From assembly GCA_003482455.1 (NCBI GenBank), contig DMYW01000053.1, forward strand, positions 2,492 through 66,491: 64,000 bases of DNA, given 5' to 3'. Made by a program: the position numbers and the translations under genes. The stretch comes from Rheinheimera sp. Lineage in GTDB: Bacteria > Pseudomonadota > Gammaproteobacteria > Enterobacterales > Alteromonadaceae. Under the pieces are notes generated by a model that saw only the letters and a list, made by a program, of their open reading frames with translations, was not told the DNA's origin and made no database searches. Below, piece after piece: positions 25,101 through 33,599 of this stretch (positions are counted from its first letter, which is position 1; each line of letters starts with the position of its first letter).

Positions 25101-25517
25101 CTAGTATTTCGCAACGACTTTGACATCAGGGGTCACAGCACTGGCGTCGACAAATCCGATCATGTTCGGATTGGTGGCAACCAGATGCAGCATATCGCTG
25201 GGGCTGACATCTTTGGGTGGCGTGCCTTTACCAGTGAACAGGACTTTCGACCAAAATGCTTTCAGTTGGGCGTCGGTTTTACCCAGCACTTTGTTGTTGA
25301 ACTCGGAACGGCTGTTATCACCTTCTGACAAACTCAGTAATACAGCGGTTTCGCCATTGGCAAAGGCTTTTTGGCGACCTAGATAGAAATTTTTAATGTC
25401 GGCGTCTGTTACCGCAGACGTGTTGGATGGATGGACGATTACGGCTATTTCCGCGCAAAGCGGTGCTGACACTGCAAGCAGCAGGGCAGCCAAGAGATTA
25501 CGAGAGCGCATGGACAT
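25101..25517 (-). CDS. Small periplasmic phosphate-binding-like (PBP) protein
   Basis: Start at the ATG 25517 is set by GGAGG seven bases upstream; the longer frame has no support. The protein has 138 residues with a signal peptide (SRNLLAALLLAVSAPLCAE) and then AVIVHPSNTSAVTDADIKNFYLGRQ, a pattern of the PstS-like PBP family. FWSKVLFTGKGTPPKD and MIGFVDASAVTPDVKVV complete one lobe-like domain, much shorter than the 300 or so residues of PstS. It heads an operon with the porin. Ligand binding is inferred from the family only. Confidence 0.82.
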   Translation of the reverse strand: MSMRSRNLLAALLLAVSAPLCAEIAVIVHPSNTSAVTDADIKNFYLGRQKAFANGETAVLLSLSEGDNSRSEFNNKVLGKTDAQLKAFWSKVLFTGKGTPPKDVSPSDMLHLVATNPNMIGFVDASAVTPDVKVVAKY

Positions 25518-25612
25518 ATCAAACCTCCGTAAGTGCAGCAAATGGCTACACCTTTGAAGGTAGAAGACAAATGGGACACGCGCTATAGCTGTGGAACCCT
25601 CCTTGGCGTTCT

Positions 25613-26503
25613 TCAACGCCAGAAGTGGTCAAAAAAGTTGCCAGCAGCTAATAACAGCGGCACGAGATGCACGAGCGCGACGTTGATCCCCAGTGCATTA
25701 ATGGGTTGTTCTAGGCTGTTCAACTGTTGTGACATTTTCAGCACGAGGAATAGGCTGAAAAAGACGCTTGCTGCCGCAAGTGGTATGTGTCCGAACAAAA
25801 TAGCTACTGCAATCAGCACATACACGAGTAGCCATTGCAAGGCGAATACTTTCAATGCAATGTTTGAACCATACACAATCGCCAGATGACGACGACCAAC
25901 TGCACGATCTGCTTCCACATCGGGTAGTTGATTTAGCAGTAACAAGTTATTCGCCATCAGCATGACCACAGCTGCCAGCCACCAAGCCGCAGTTGGCACC
26001 TGACCTTGCAACGCCATGATGCTTCCTGCCCAAATCACCCCACCAAAACCCAAGCCTGGCGCGATTAAACATAACCAAGGCAATCGATTCACGGGGCCTG
26101 TGTAGAATAAAATCAATGCCAGCCCCGGCAAGCCGAACCACGCTAAACTCCAGCCCGTTTCCAAGCACAACCAAATGCCACCCAACGCGACAACCGCTGT
26201 GGTTGATAGCGCGATGCCAAGCGCCAGCGGCGCTAGGTGAGGGGATTGCGGTAAAGTGCCACTGCCGCCACTAAAAGGCGTTCGTGTGGTGGTTAAGTCC
26301 AAACCTGAGCGAAAATCTAAATACTCATTCCAAGCGTTGACCGCGATATGCGCGCACAAGGCCAGCAGGCTAACGAGCAGCAGTTTGTCGCCTGGCAGCG
26401 GCAATTGTTGCCATTGCTGCCAACTAAAACTCAGCAACAAGGTGACCAAGGTGAAGGTCAAAAACTTCAGGCGGCTGATGCCAATAATCGCTTGCCATGG
26501 CAT
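25613..26503 (-). CDS. UbiA-family prenyltransferase
   Basis: This 296-residue membrane protein has about eight or nine helices and the two aspartate-rich motifs of the UbiA/MenA family: NAWNEYLDFRSGLD (residues 56-69) and DVEADRAVGRR (195-205). These bind the prenyl diphosphate through magnesium. TRTPFSGGSGTLPQ after the first motif is similar to MenA-type enzymes. The acceptor is unknown; MenA is one possibility, but no other quinone genes are next to it. GGAG lies nine bases before the ATG. It diverges from a cytochrome c gene. Confidence 0.88.
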   Translation of the reverse strand: MPWQAIIGISRLKFLTFTLVTLLLSFSWQQWQQLPLPGDKLLLVSLLALCAHIAVNAWNEYLDFRSGLDLTTTRTPFSGGSGTLPQSPHLAPLALGIALSTTAVVALGGIWLCLETGWSLAWFGLPGLALILFYTGPVNRLPWLCLIAPGLGFGGVIWAGSIMALQGQVPTAAWWLAAVVMLMANNLLLLNQLPDVEADRAVGRRHLAIVYGSNIALKVFALQWLLVYVLIAVAILFGHIPLAAASVFFSLFLVLKMSQQLNSLEQPINALGINVALVHLVPLLLAAGNFFDHFWR

Positions 26504-26612
26504 GGCGGTTTCTCCAACTTAATTGAAAAAAGGCTGTGATCACAACAAATTAGACTTGTCGACTTCTAACAATCAAGTCAGCATAGCGCTCGGAATGTTA
26601 AAGGATGTAACT

Positions 26613-27428
26613 ATGCGCCAATTGATAATGATCATAGTTTGTGGCTTTTTGTCATGGCAAAGCGCGGCACAAACGCTGGAACTGCGATTCGACGGCCAAG
26701 TCATGCAGCTCAGTTTAGCCGAGCTCAAACAAGCGCTGCCGGTCAAGTTGGTGCAGATTGACGACCCTGTCTATCACAAAACCAAACGGTATCAAGCGTT
26801 TGAGTTAACTGCATTGCTCAACACCTATGGCGTGGTGTTAGATGCAACAAAGCATGAGCTGGTCACGACGGCCTTGGATGGTTACGCGCCACCGGTGCCG
26901 CTCAGTGCTTTAGCCAGCGCCAAAGGTTATCTGGCCTTTGCCGAGGAAGGCAAAGCCGACTTCCAATTCGAATCCGTAACTTTGGGAAAAAGTACCACAA
27001 GTCCAGCACCGTTTTATTTGGTGTGGCAAGTTGATGCCAAGCAGGCTGCACAGCTGCCATGGCCGTTCCAATTGGTCAAAATCGAAAAGGTTGATTTGGC
27101 CCAGCAATATGCGGCGATGTTTCCAAAAACAACCAGCACCACGCGCAATGCCGCCGCCGTACAACGCGGTTTTCAGCTGTTTCGGCAGCAATGCGTGCGT
27201 TGTCATTCCATTAATTTGCAAGGCGGCGTGGTGGGGCCTGAGCTAAATGCACCGAAAAACGTCACTGAGTATTGGACTGACGAGCACTTACGCGGTCTGA
27301 TCCGTGACGCTTCAAGTTACCGTTATCGCAGCAAGATGCCAGCATTCCCTGAATTATCGCCACAAGATATCGAAGATTTGTTGCAGTATTTACGGCAAAT
27401 GGCAACACAGAAAATCAGTAAACCATAA
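26613..27428 (+). CDS. Secreted c-type cytochrome with extra N-terminal domain
   Basis: From the ATG at 26613, with AAGGA upstream, the protein has 271 residues and a signal peptide (MRQLIMIIVCGFLSWQSAAQ). A C-terminal mono-haem domain has CVRCH (194-198) and probable axial Met242 in SKMPAF. Residues 20-170 form a separate domain (LELRFDGQVMQLSLAELKQA, then YQAFELTALLNTYGVV, APFYLVWQVD) that resembles the ligand-free part of oxidoreductase molybdopterin domains but without cofactor residues that I can see. It may pass electrons in the periplasm. It stands alone, divergent from ubiA-like and convergent with a chemoreceptor. Confidence 0.8.
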   Translation: MRQLIMIIVCGFLSWQSAAQTLELRFDGQVMQLSLAELKQALPVKLVQIDDPVYHKTKRYQAFELTALLNTYGVVLDATKHELVTTALDGYAPPVPLSALASAKGYLAFAEEGKADFQFESVTLGKSTTSPAPFYLVWQVDAKQAAQLPWPFQLVKIEKVDLAQQYAAMFPKTTSTTRNAAAVQRGFQLFRQQCVRCHSINLQGGVVGPELNAPKNVTEYWTDEHLRGLIRDASSYRYRSKMPAFPELSPQDIEDLLQYLRQMATQKISKP

Positions 27429-27462
27429 GTGAATTTAAAGGGCGTCGGGTTTCCGTTGGATG

Positions 27463-27497
27463 GGTTTCACCAACAACCAGTCGTCATTGGTGAAACC
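27463..27497. terminator. Inverted repeat between cytochrome c and chemoreceptor genes
   Basis: GGTTTCACCAA and TTGGTGAAACC form a perfect 11-bp stem with a 13-base loop between two convergent genes. No T-run follows on either strand, so it may end transcription only weakly or protect mRNA ends. Confidence 0.5.
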
Positions 27498-27513
27498 TAG
27501 TCGCTGCTGCAGA

Positions 27514-28674
27514 TTAAAACATGGTCACGTCGCTGGAGCCGGCCGTTTTGTCATGCTGTTTAACATTTTGCGCTGCGCCAAATTCGGCAGCATTTAATGT
27601 TTTGGCTATCGTGTCGAGCCATTTGTGACTATCGATGTGAGCCAAGTCGTTAGGTTGTTGAAGCGTTGTTGTTAGCTTTTCAATATCGTTGCTGACATAG
27701 CTGAGGATTTGACACGCTTTTTCTTGGGACTGCAGCGAAATCAACGCTTGACCGATATCTTGCTGAATGGTTGTACTGCTGTGCTCTAAATGCTGCGATG
27801 ACGTCATGATGTTACTGGCAACTTGGTTAAAGTTCGCCAAAACGGTGCTGATGTGGTCTTCAGATTGATTCAACCTTTGTTCATCTTGTGCCGACATTTC
27901 TGACGTGCGCGCTAGCGTGCGCTTGAGCATTTCGTTGACATCATCAATCCGTTTGGTGATGCGAGCTCCGGTTTCGCCCGAACGTGACGATAGTGTGCGA
28001 ACTTCGTCGGCAACCACCGCAAAACCGCGACCTTGCTCACCTGCGCGTGCGGCTTCTATAGCGGCGTTGAGCGCCAACAAATTGGTTTGTGAGGCGATCC
28101 CTGCAACCTCAGCGCCCATGTTTTTTAACTCATCCGTGACACCCGCTAACGCTTGGATTTCATGCAATAATTCATTGCGCATGGCAATAGCTTCTTGTAG
28201 TTGCTGCACAATACTTTTGAGTTGCTGTTCTGATTGTTGTACTACAGTTGTTAAACTTTGCTGTCCGCCATTGGATGACCGAACCGTTTGCAAGGATTGC
28301 TGCAGCTGTTGGTAAATGCCATTAAATTGGTGAGTGAGAGTCGTCGTACCTCGTTCTAGCTGCTGCGCAGCAGTCTGTTGTTGTTCTCGCCATACAGGCA
28401 ATAGACGGCGTAGGAAATCGAGCCTTTGTTGTTCTTTGGCAGTCAAATCATCGCATTGCAGCTGTAATTCGCGACGAAGTGGATCTAATGATTGAGCTTC
28501 ACTCGGACCAGCTTGTTGGCCCTGCCATAAGGCCCACAAAATAGTTGCAACGGCAACTAGACCAAGTCCTAACCGCACCGTAGCAGATTGAGGATCCATC
28601 AATAACACGATAGCAACGACGCTTAATCCAACCAAGCCGATCCAGAACGAAATTCCAGATTTTCCAGTTCCCAT
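27514..28674 (-). CDS. Methyl-accepting chemotaxis protein without periplasmic domain
   Basis: From the ATG at 28674, with GGAGG upstream, this gives 386 residues. Two closely spaced helices (ISFWIGLVGLSVVAIVLLM and LGLGLVAVATILWALW) leave almost no periplasmic loop. Then comes a long coiled coil and the signalling tip LLALNAAIEAARAGEQGRG with FAVVADEVRTLSSRSGETG. It should signal to CheA/CheW from the inner membrane, probably about an internal or membrane cue. No chemotaxis genes are next to it. Confidence 0.9.
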   Translation of the reverse strand: MGTGKSGISFWIGLVGLSVVAIVLLMDPQSATVRLGLGLVAVATILWALWQGQQAGPSEAQSLDPLRRELQLQCDDLTAKEQQRLDFLRRLLPVWREQQQTAAQQLERGTTTLTHQFNGIYQQLQQSLQTVRSSNGGQQSLTTVVQQSEQQLKSIVQQLQEAIAMRNELLHEIQALAGVTDELKNMGAEVAGIASQTNLLALNAAIEAARAGEQGRGFAVVADEVRTLSSRSGETGARITKRIDDVNEMLKRTLARTSEMSAQDEQRLNQSEDHISTVLANFNQVASNIMTSSQHLEHSSTTIQQDIGQALISLQSQEKACQILSYVSNDIEKLTTTLQQPNDLAHIDSHKWLDTIAKTLNAAEFGAAQNVKQHDKTAGSSDVTMF

Positions 28675-28950
28675 ACATGCCTCCGACACAGTGTTCATCG
28701 CTATTAAAACAGCGCCGTGTTCAACGAATTGGTTGGCATTAACAAGATGAACAAGATAAGGAAAAAACAAGTTAGGTGAATGTTGTTGAGCGCACTCTAT
28801 CAACTGAACAACAAGCAGAGAGCGCTCACCGTTTAAACGTAGGCGTTGCTCGACAGATCGGCAAATCGACTTGCAGGATTAAAGTAGGCCAACTGGGTAA
28901 ATCCAAGATATCAGTGTGGTTCCGTCGTTTTAGTGAACCATGGCATGGGC

Positions 28951-29835
28951 TTATGTGGGTTCTGTGGAATTTGAATTGACGTGAAAAATTGCAGGGAAAC
29001 ATTGATGCTGCAGGGCTATGTCGCACAAGGCGCGTACAGAGCTTTGATGTTGTTGATTCTTATCAAAGGCCAACACCAGTTCGCGCTCTAAACCAAGGCC
29101 GGCGATCGGTCGGTATTGAATGTCTGCGCGAAACTTTTGCATTTCAAACGCTGGCAACAGCGCACAGCCGATGCCTGCGCCGACTAAGCCTATCGCGTAT
29201 TCGATGGTGTGAATATTGGCGCGAATTTGCGGCTTGATGTTGGCTTTATTCAGCGCCAGCGCCACTTGGTCCCAGGCCTCGCACGGTGTGCGTTTGATCA
29301 AGGGCATTTTTTTAAAATCGCTCAGTTGTATTTCTGCGGCGGTGCACAACGGGTGCTGCGCCGGCAGCGCTAACAAATAGTGATCATTCCACAGCGGTTG
29401 ATAGAGCTCGCCGGCTTTCAGTTGGCGAATATTGATAATGCGTGCATCGCACGGCTCGTCGGGTTCGACCAAATGCAGCTCCAGCCCTGGCACTTTGCTG
29501 TTGAATTCTTTGAGCAGCAGGCTCATCCGCTCCACGCCAAGCGCTCGTACCAGCCCTAAACGAAACTGCACTTTGCGCGTGGGCTTTTTAAAAGAGGCTT
29601 GCAGCGCTTGCAGTTGGCTGAGCAGTTGACAGGCTTGGCTGTAAAGCCGCTCGCCTTCGTCGGTCGGCGTCACCCCTTTGGGCAGGCGATGAAACAGTGG
29701 GCAGCCAAGCTGTTGTTCGAGCTGGGCAATAGCGCTAGACACCGATGGTTGGGCCACTTGGCACTGACGCGCCGCAGCGCTGATGCTACGCTGCTCATAG
29801 ACGGCGACAAAATAAGCAAGTTGGCGGGTGTCCAT
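28951..29835 (-). CDS. LysR-family regulator, probably of gcdH
   Basis: This 294-residue protein has an N-terminal LysR helix-turn-helix (TRQLAYFVAVYEQRSISAAA, QPSVSSAIAQLEQQLG) and a C-terminal effector domain. It is divergent from gcdH with 126 bases between them. This is the arrangement of GcdR-type regulators, which respond to glutarate or related acids. I cannot tell the inducer from sequence. ACCTATAGGT at 29843-29852 is a candidate site. Confidence 0.88.
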   Translation of the reverse strand: MDTRQLAYFVAVYEQRSISAAARQCQVAQPSVSSAIAQLEQQLGCPLFHRLPKGVTPTDEGERLYSQACQLLSQLQALQASFKKPTRKVQFRLGLVRALGVERMSLLLKEFNSKVPGLELHLVEPDEPCDARIINIRQLKAGELYQPLWNDHYLLALPAQHPLCTAAEIQLSDFKKMPLIKRTPCEAWDQVALALNKANIKPQIRANIHTIEYAIGLVGAGIGCALLPAFEMQKFRADIQYRPIAGLGLERELVLAFDKNQQHQSSVRALCDIALQHQCFPAIFHVNSNSTEPT

Positions 29836-29842
29836 AGTTAAA

Positions 29843-29876
29843 ACCTATAGGTGCAACAGTTTCTATATGATTTTAC
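29843..29876. promoter_or_regulatory. Candidate LysR binding region between regulator and gcdH
   Basis: A 10-base palindrome ACCTATAGGT (29843-29852) and a nearby TTTCTATATG repeat the CTATA word with T-N11-A spacing typical of LysR sites. It lies just upstream of the regulator start. The assignment rests on pattern and position only. Confidence 0.35.
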
Positions 29877-29961
29877 TTTACATCGACGCTAAATAAGATA
29901 GCAACCAACAGGTTATGGCAGAAATACACTGCCTAACAAAACCCTACAAAAGAGACACAGC

Positions 29962-31137
29962 ATGAGCAGAACCCAATTCGACTGGCAAGATCCGTTTTCC
30001 TTTCAAAGTTTGTTAACCGAAGAAGAGCGGATGATTAGCCAAGCCGCCCGCGATTATTGCCAAGACAAGTTGATGAGCCGGGTACTAGAAGCCAACCGCC
30101 ACGAGCATTTTGACGTGGAAATTATGCGTGAATTAGGCGAGCTTGGGTTACTGGGCGCTACGTTGCCAGAGCAATACGGCTGCTCGGCTGTCAACTATGT
30201 CAGCTACGGCCTTGTTGCGCGCGAAGTGGAGCGGGTCGACAGCGGCTATCGCAGTGCCATGTCGGTGCAATCAAGCCTGGTGATGCACCCCATTTATGCC
30301 TACGGCAGCGAAGAACAACGGATGAAATACCTGCCGAAATTGGCAACCGGCGAGTGGATTGGTTGTTTTGGTTTGACTGAGCCGGACGCGGGCTCAGACC
30401 CTGCCAGCATGCGCACCACCGCCAAAAAAGTCGACGGCGGGTACGTGCTGTCGGGTAGCAAAATGTGGATCACCAACAGCCCAGTCGCCGACGTGTTTGT
30501 AGTGTGGGCTAAGTTGGACGGGGTCATTCGCGGTTTTATCTTAGAAAAAGGCTGGAAAGGCCTCAGCGCACCCAAAATCGAAGGCAAATTCTCGCTGCGC
30601 GCCTCGATCACCGGCGAAATCGTCATGGACGAAGTGTTTGTACCGGAATCACAACTGTTGCCCAATGCCAGCGGCTTGTCAGGCCCCTTTGGCTGCTTGA
30701 ACAAAGCGCGTTACGGCATCGCGTGGGGCGCCTTGGGCGCTGCGGAATTCTGTTTCCACGCCGCCCGCCAATACACCTTAGATCGCCAGCAATTTGGCCG
30801 GCCATTGGCGCAAACTCAGCTGATCCAAAAGAAACTGGCGGATATGCAAACCGACATCAACTTAGGCCTGTTGGGTTGTTTGCAAGCCGGTCGACTGATG
30901 GACGCCGGTCACTTACCGGTCGAAACCATCAGCTTGATTAAACGCAACTCGTGCGGCAAAGCGCTGGAGATCGCTCGTATCGCCCGTGATATGCACGGCG
31001 GCAATGGTATTGCCGATGAATACCATGTCATTCGCCATGTGATGAACTTAGAAGCGGTGAATACCTACGAAGGCACTCACGATGTGCACGCGCTGATTTT
31101 GGGGCGTGCGATCACTGGCTTGCAGGCGTTTTTCTAA
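29962..31137 (+). CDS. gcdH: Glutaryl-CoA dehydrogenase
   Basis: This 391-residue acyl-CoA dehydrogenase has the FAD-binding segments CFGLTEPDAGSDPASMRT and WITNSPVADVFVVWAK. The catalytic base is Glu370 in NTYEGTHDVHALILGRAITG, which is where glutaryl-CoA dehydrogenases have it. It would convert glutaryl-CoA to crotonyl-CoA in lysine and tryptophan breakdown. Next to it are a divergent LysR regulator and, 254 bases downstream, an E1-type oxo-acid dehydrogenase. AGAGA precedes the ATG. Confidence 0.93.
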   Translation: MSRTQFDWQDPFSFQSLLTEEERMISQAARDYCQDKLMSRVLEANRHEHFDVEIMRELGELGLLGATLPEQYGCSAVNYVSYGLVAREVERVDSGYRSAMSVQSSLVMHPIYAYGSEEQRMKYLPKLATGEWIGCFGLTEPDAGSDPASMRTTAKKVDGGYVLSGSKMWITNSPVADVFVVWAKLDGVIRGFILEKGWKGLSAPKIEGKFSLRASITGEIVMDEVFVPESQLLPNASGLSGPFGCLNKARYGIAWGALGAAEFCFHAARQYTLDRQQFGRPLAQTQLIQKKLADMQTDINLGLLGCLQAGRLMDAGHLPVETISLIKRNSCGKALEIARIARDMHGGNGIADEYHVIRHVMNLEAVNTYEGTHDVHALILGRAITGLQAFF

Positions 31138-31223
31138 CGTCTTGAGAGGGTGGCGCGTGGCTCGCGATAGCGACGCGTCCAACCCAAACGGTGAATAAAG
31201 CGCTGCTGGATGCGACCGGCGGC

Positions 31224-31370
31224 GCGTTAAAACCAAGCGTTAAAACAAGCGTTAAACCAAGCGCGGCACGCGACTGTCTCGCAGCTGCACTTTAAGTGCC
31301 TAGGTACAAAAGACACATCAGAAACCAAGACAAAAACGAAAACAACAAAAACGAAAAACAACAAAAAACC
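31224..31370 (+). repeat. Two sets of short tandem repeats in the leader of the E1-fusion gene
   Basis: At 31224-31260 a 12-13-base unit (GCGTTAAAACCAA) stands three times in a row with one or two changes. At 31331-31361 a 15-16-base unit (CAAAAACGAAAACAA) stands twice, followed by a third part. The second set makes an A-rich, unstructured mRNA leader. The region 31138-31391 holds no gene that I can support. Confidence 0.75.
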
Positions 31371-31391
31371 AGCCAAATCCAAGGACAGCCG

Positions 31392-33599
31392 ATGAGCCAG
31401 CACGAACAACACCCCTGGGCTTTATCCTACATACAACGCGTCCGCGACGGTCGTTTACCGACCATTTTGTCAGGCGCGGATAATCTGCCGACCGCCAAAC
31501 TGGCGCAAATTTTTCAATCGATGCTACAAAGCCGCTTGCTGGATTTGCGCTCGCGGTTGTTACAAGCCAAGGGGCAGAGTTTTTACACCATCGGCTCTAG
31601 TGGTCACGAAGCCAATGCGGTGGTGGCGCATGTGCTGAACCGCACCGATCCGGCGTTTTTGCATTACCGCAGCGGCGCATTTTTTGTCGAGCGCAGCAAA
31701 CAACTCAACGGCGCCACGCCTTTGTACGACATGATGCTTAGTTTTGCCGCGTCCAGCGACGACCCGATCTCGGGCGGTCGGCACAAGGTGCTGGGCAGTT
31801 TGCCGCTGTGTGTGCCGCCGCAAACCTCGACTATCGCCTCGCATTTGCCCAAAGCGGTCGCCACTGGCTTTGCCATTGATTTATGCGAGCGGTTAGGCGT
31901 TGCAGGCACCTGGCCAGATGGCGCTATTGCGGTCTGTAGTTTTGGGGATGCGTCAGCCAATCATTCCACCGCGCAAGGCGCCATTAACGCGGCTTGCTGG
32001 GCCGATTACCAACATGTGCCGGTGCCTGTGCTGTTTTTGTGTGAAGACAATGGCTTAGGTATTTCGACACCAACGCCATGCGGCTGGATCGCCCATAGCT
32101 TGTCGCCGCATATGCAAACCTTTACCGCCGATTCGCGTGATTTAGGCGCTGTGTACGCGGCGGCGACCGCGGCCGTTGAGTTTGTCCGTAGCAAACGTAA
32201 ACCGGCGCTGCTGCATTTAAAAACCTTCCGCTTATTTGGCCATGCCGGCGCCGATGCCGAAGTGGCGTATCGCAAAAAAGAGCTGATTGAAAGCGAACTG
32301 GAACAAGACCCGCTGCTGTACGCTACTGCGTTGCTGCTCAGTCGCGGGGTGGAAACTGCCGAGCAGCTGGCCTCGCAAATCGAGCACCTGGACCAGCAAA
32401 TTGGCCGTGTGGCGTTTGAAGCGACGCAGCGGCCGAAACTAAAAGACGCTGCGGCGGTGATGCAATCGATTGTGCCGCCCAGCAGTGGCAAGGCCTTGCC
32501 AGCGCTGGTCGAGCGCACGCAAGCATTAGGGTTTGATAAACATAACCTTGGCAAACCGCAGCACATGGCGAAGCTGATCAACTGGACCTTGCACGAGATT
32601 TTCGCGCGTTACCCCACGGCGGTGATGATGGGCGAAGACGTCGGCAAAAAAGGCGGCGTCTATGGGGTGACGCAGCAGTTGGTGCAGCAATTTGGTCCGA
32701 ATCGCGTGATCAACACCTTGCTGGATGAACAAAGTATTTTGGGTCTTGGCATTGGCGCGGCGCAACAAGGCTTGCTGGCGATGCCGGAAATTCAGTTTTT
32801 GGCCTATGTGCACAACGCCGAAGACCAAATTCGTGGTGAAGCCGCGACCCTGCCGTTTTTCTCCAACGGCCAATATCAAAACCCGATGGTGGTGCGCATT
32901 GCCGGCTTGGCCTATCAGCGCGGCTTTGGTGGGCATTTCCACAACGACAACAGCTTTGCAGTGTTTCGAGATATTCCAGGGCTGATTTTGATGTGCCCAT
33001 CCAACGGTTATGACGCGGCGGTGCTGCTGCGCCAAGCGGTGGAACTGGCCTATCGCGACAACCGATTAGTAGTGTTTTTAGAGCCGATCGCCTTGTACAT
33101 GACGCGTGATTTACACGAAACCGGCGATAACTTATGGACACGCGAGCTGCCAGCGCCTGACTTGCCATCCCCCGATTTTGGTACACCCGCCGTGGTGGAA
33201 CCGATTGCTGGCGCCAAGGCGGATGTCTGTATTATCAGCTACGCCAATGGCTTTTATTTGTCGCTGCAAGCGCAAAAAGAATTGGCCGCGCAGGGCATTC
33301 AAGCCCGTGTGCTGGACCTGCGGTATTTAGTACCGCTGCATGTCGATAAGATTGCGCAGGCGATTGGCGATTGCCGCAAAGTGCTGATTGTCGATGAATG
33401 CCGTAAACGCGGCAGTTTAAGCGAAGAGTTATTCACCAGCCTGCATGAACATCAACCCGGGCGCTTTGTGATCCAGCGCTTGTGTGCGCAAGACAGCTTT
33501 ATTCCGCTGGGCGCCGCGGCTTATCACGTGTTGCCATCCAAAGCGCTGATTGTTGAAGCCGCTAGCCGCTTAATGGCTACTAATGGAGAGAACGCATGA
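31392..33599 (+). CDS. Fused E1 alpha-beta oxo-acid dehydrogenase (thiamine-diphosphate enzyme)
   Basis: From the ATG at 31392, with AAGGA 7-11 bases upstream, this protein has 735 residues. The first half is an E1-alpha domain with the thiamine-diphosphate motif FGDASANHST...LCEDNG (about 185-220). The second half, from about residue 395 (INWTLHEIFARYPTAVMMGEDV), is an E1-beta domain with GGHFHNDNSFAVF carrying the expected His. Fused forms are known for branched-chain and related 2-oxo-acid dehydrogenases. No E2 or E3 gene is nearby. Because gcdH lies upstream, 2-oxoadipate is a candidate substrate, but this is inference. The stop overlaps the next gene by four bases. Confidence 0.85.
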   Translation: MSQHEQHPWALSYIQRVRDGRLPTILSGADNLPTAKLAQIFQSMLQSRLLDLRSRLLQAKGQSFYTIGSSGHEANAVVAHVLNRTDPAFLHYRSGAFFVERSKQLNGATPLYDMMLSFAASSDDPISGGRHKVLGSLPLCVPPQTSTIASHLPKAVATGFAIDLCERLGVAGTWPDGAIAVCSFGDASANHSTAQGAINAACWADYQHVPVPVLFLCEDNGLGISTPTPCGWIAHSLSPHMQTFTADSRDLGAVYAAATAAVEFVRSKRKPALLHLKTFRLFGHAGADAEVAYRKKELIESELEQDPLLYATALLLSRGVETAEQLASQIEHLDQQIGRVAFEATQRPKLKDAAAVMQSIVPPSSGKALPALVERTQALGFDKHNLGKPQHMAKLINWTLHEIFARYPTAVMMGEDVGKKGGVYGVTQQLVQQFGPNRVINTLLDEQSILGLGIGAAQQGLLAMPEIQFLAYVHNAEDQIRGEAATLPFFSNGQYQNPMVVRIAGLAYQRGFGGHFHNDNSFAVFRDIPGLILMCPSNGYDAAVLLRQAVELAYRDNRLVVFLEPIALYMTRDLHETGDNLWTRELPAPDLPSPDFGTPAVVEPIAGAKADVCIISYANGFYLSLQAQKELAAQGIQARVLDLRYLVPLHVDKIAQAIGDCRKVLIVDECRKRGSLSEELFTSLHEHQPGRFVIQRLCAQDSFIPLGAAAYHVLPSKALIVEAASRLMATNGENA

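Noticed and set aside
26535..26544. TGTGATCACA palindrome between the UbiA-like and cytochrome c genes
   Set aside because: Halves resemble a CRP site but the six-base spacer is missing, so CRP would not bind.
26622..26635. FNR-like site TTGATAATGATCAT at the start of the cytochrome c gene
   Set aside because: It matches the FNR core in nine of ten positions but lies inside the coding sequence, after the start codon, where activation is not expected; the codons explain it.
31296..31391. Extended start of the E1-fusion gene (32 more residues)
   Set aside because: The added residues come from the A-rich tandem repeats, have no ribosome binding site, and the ATG at 31392 has AAGGA in the right place.
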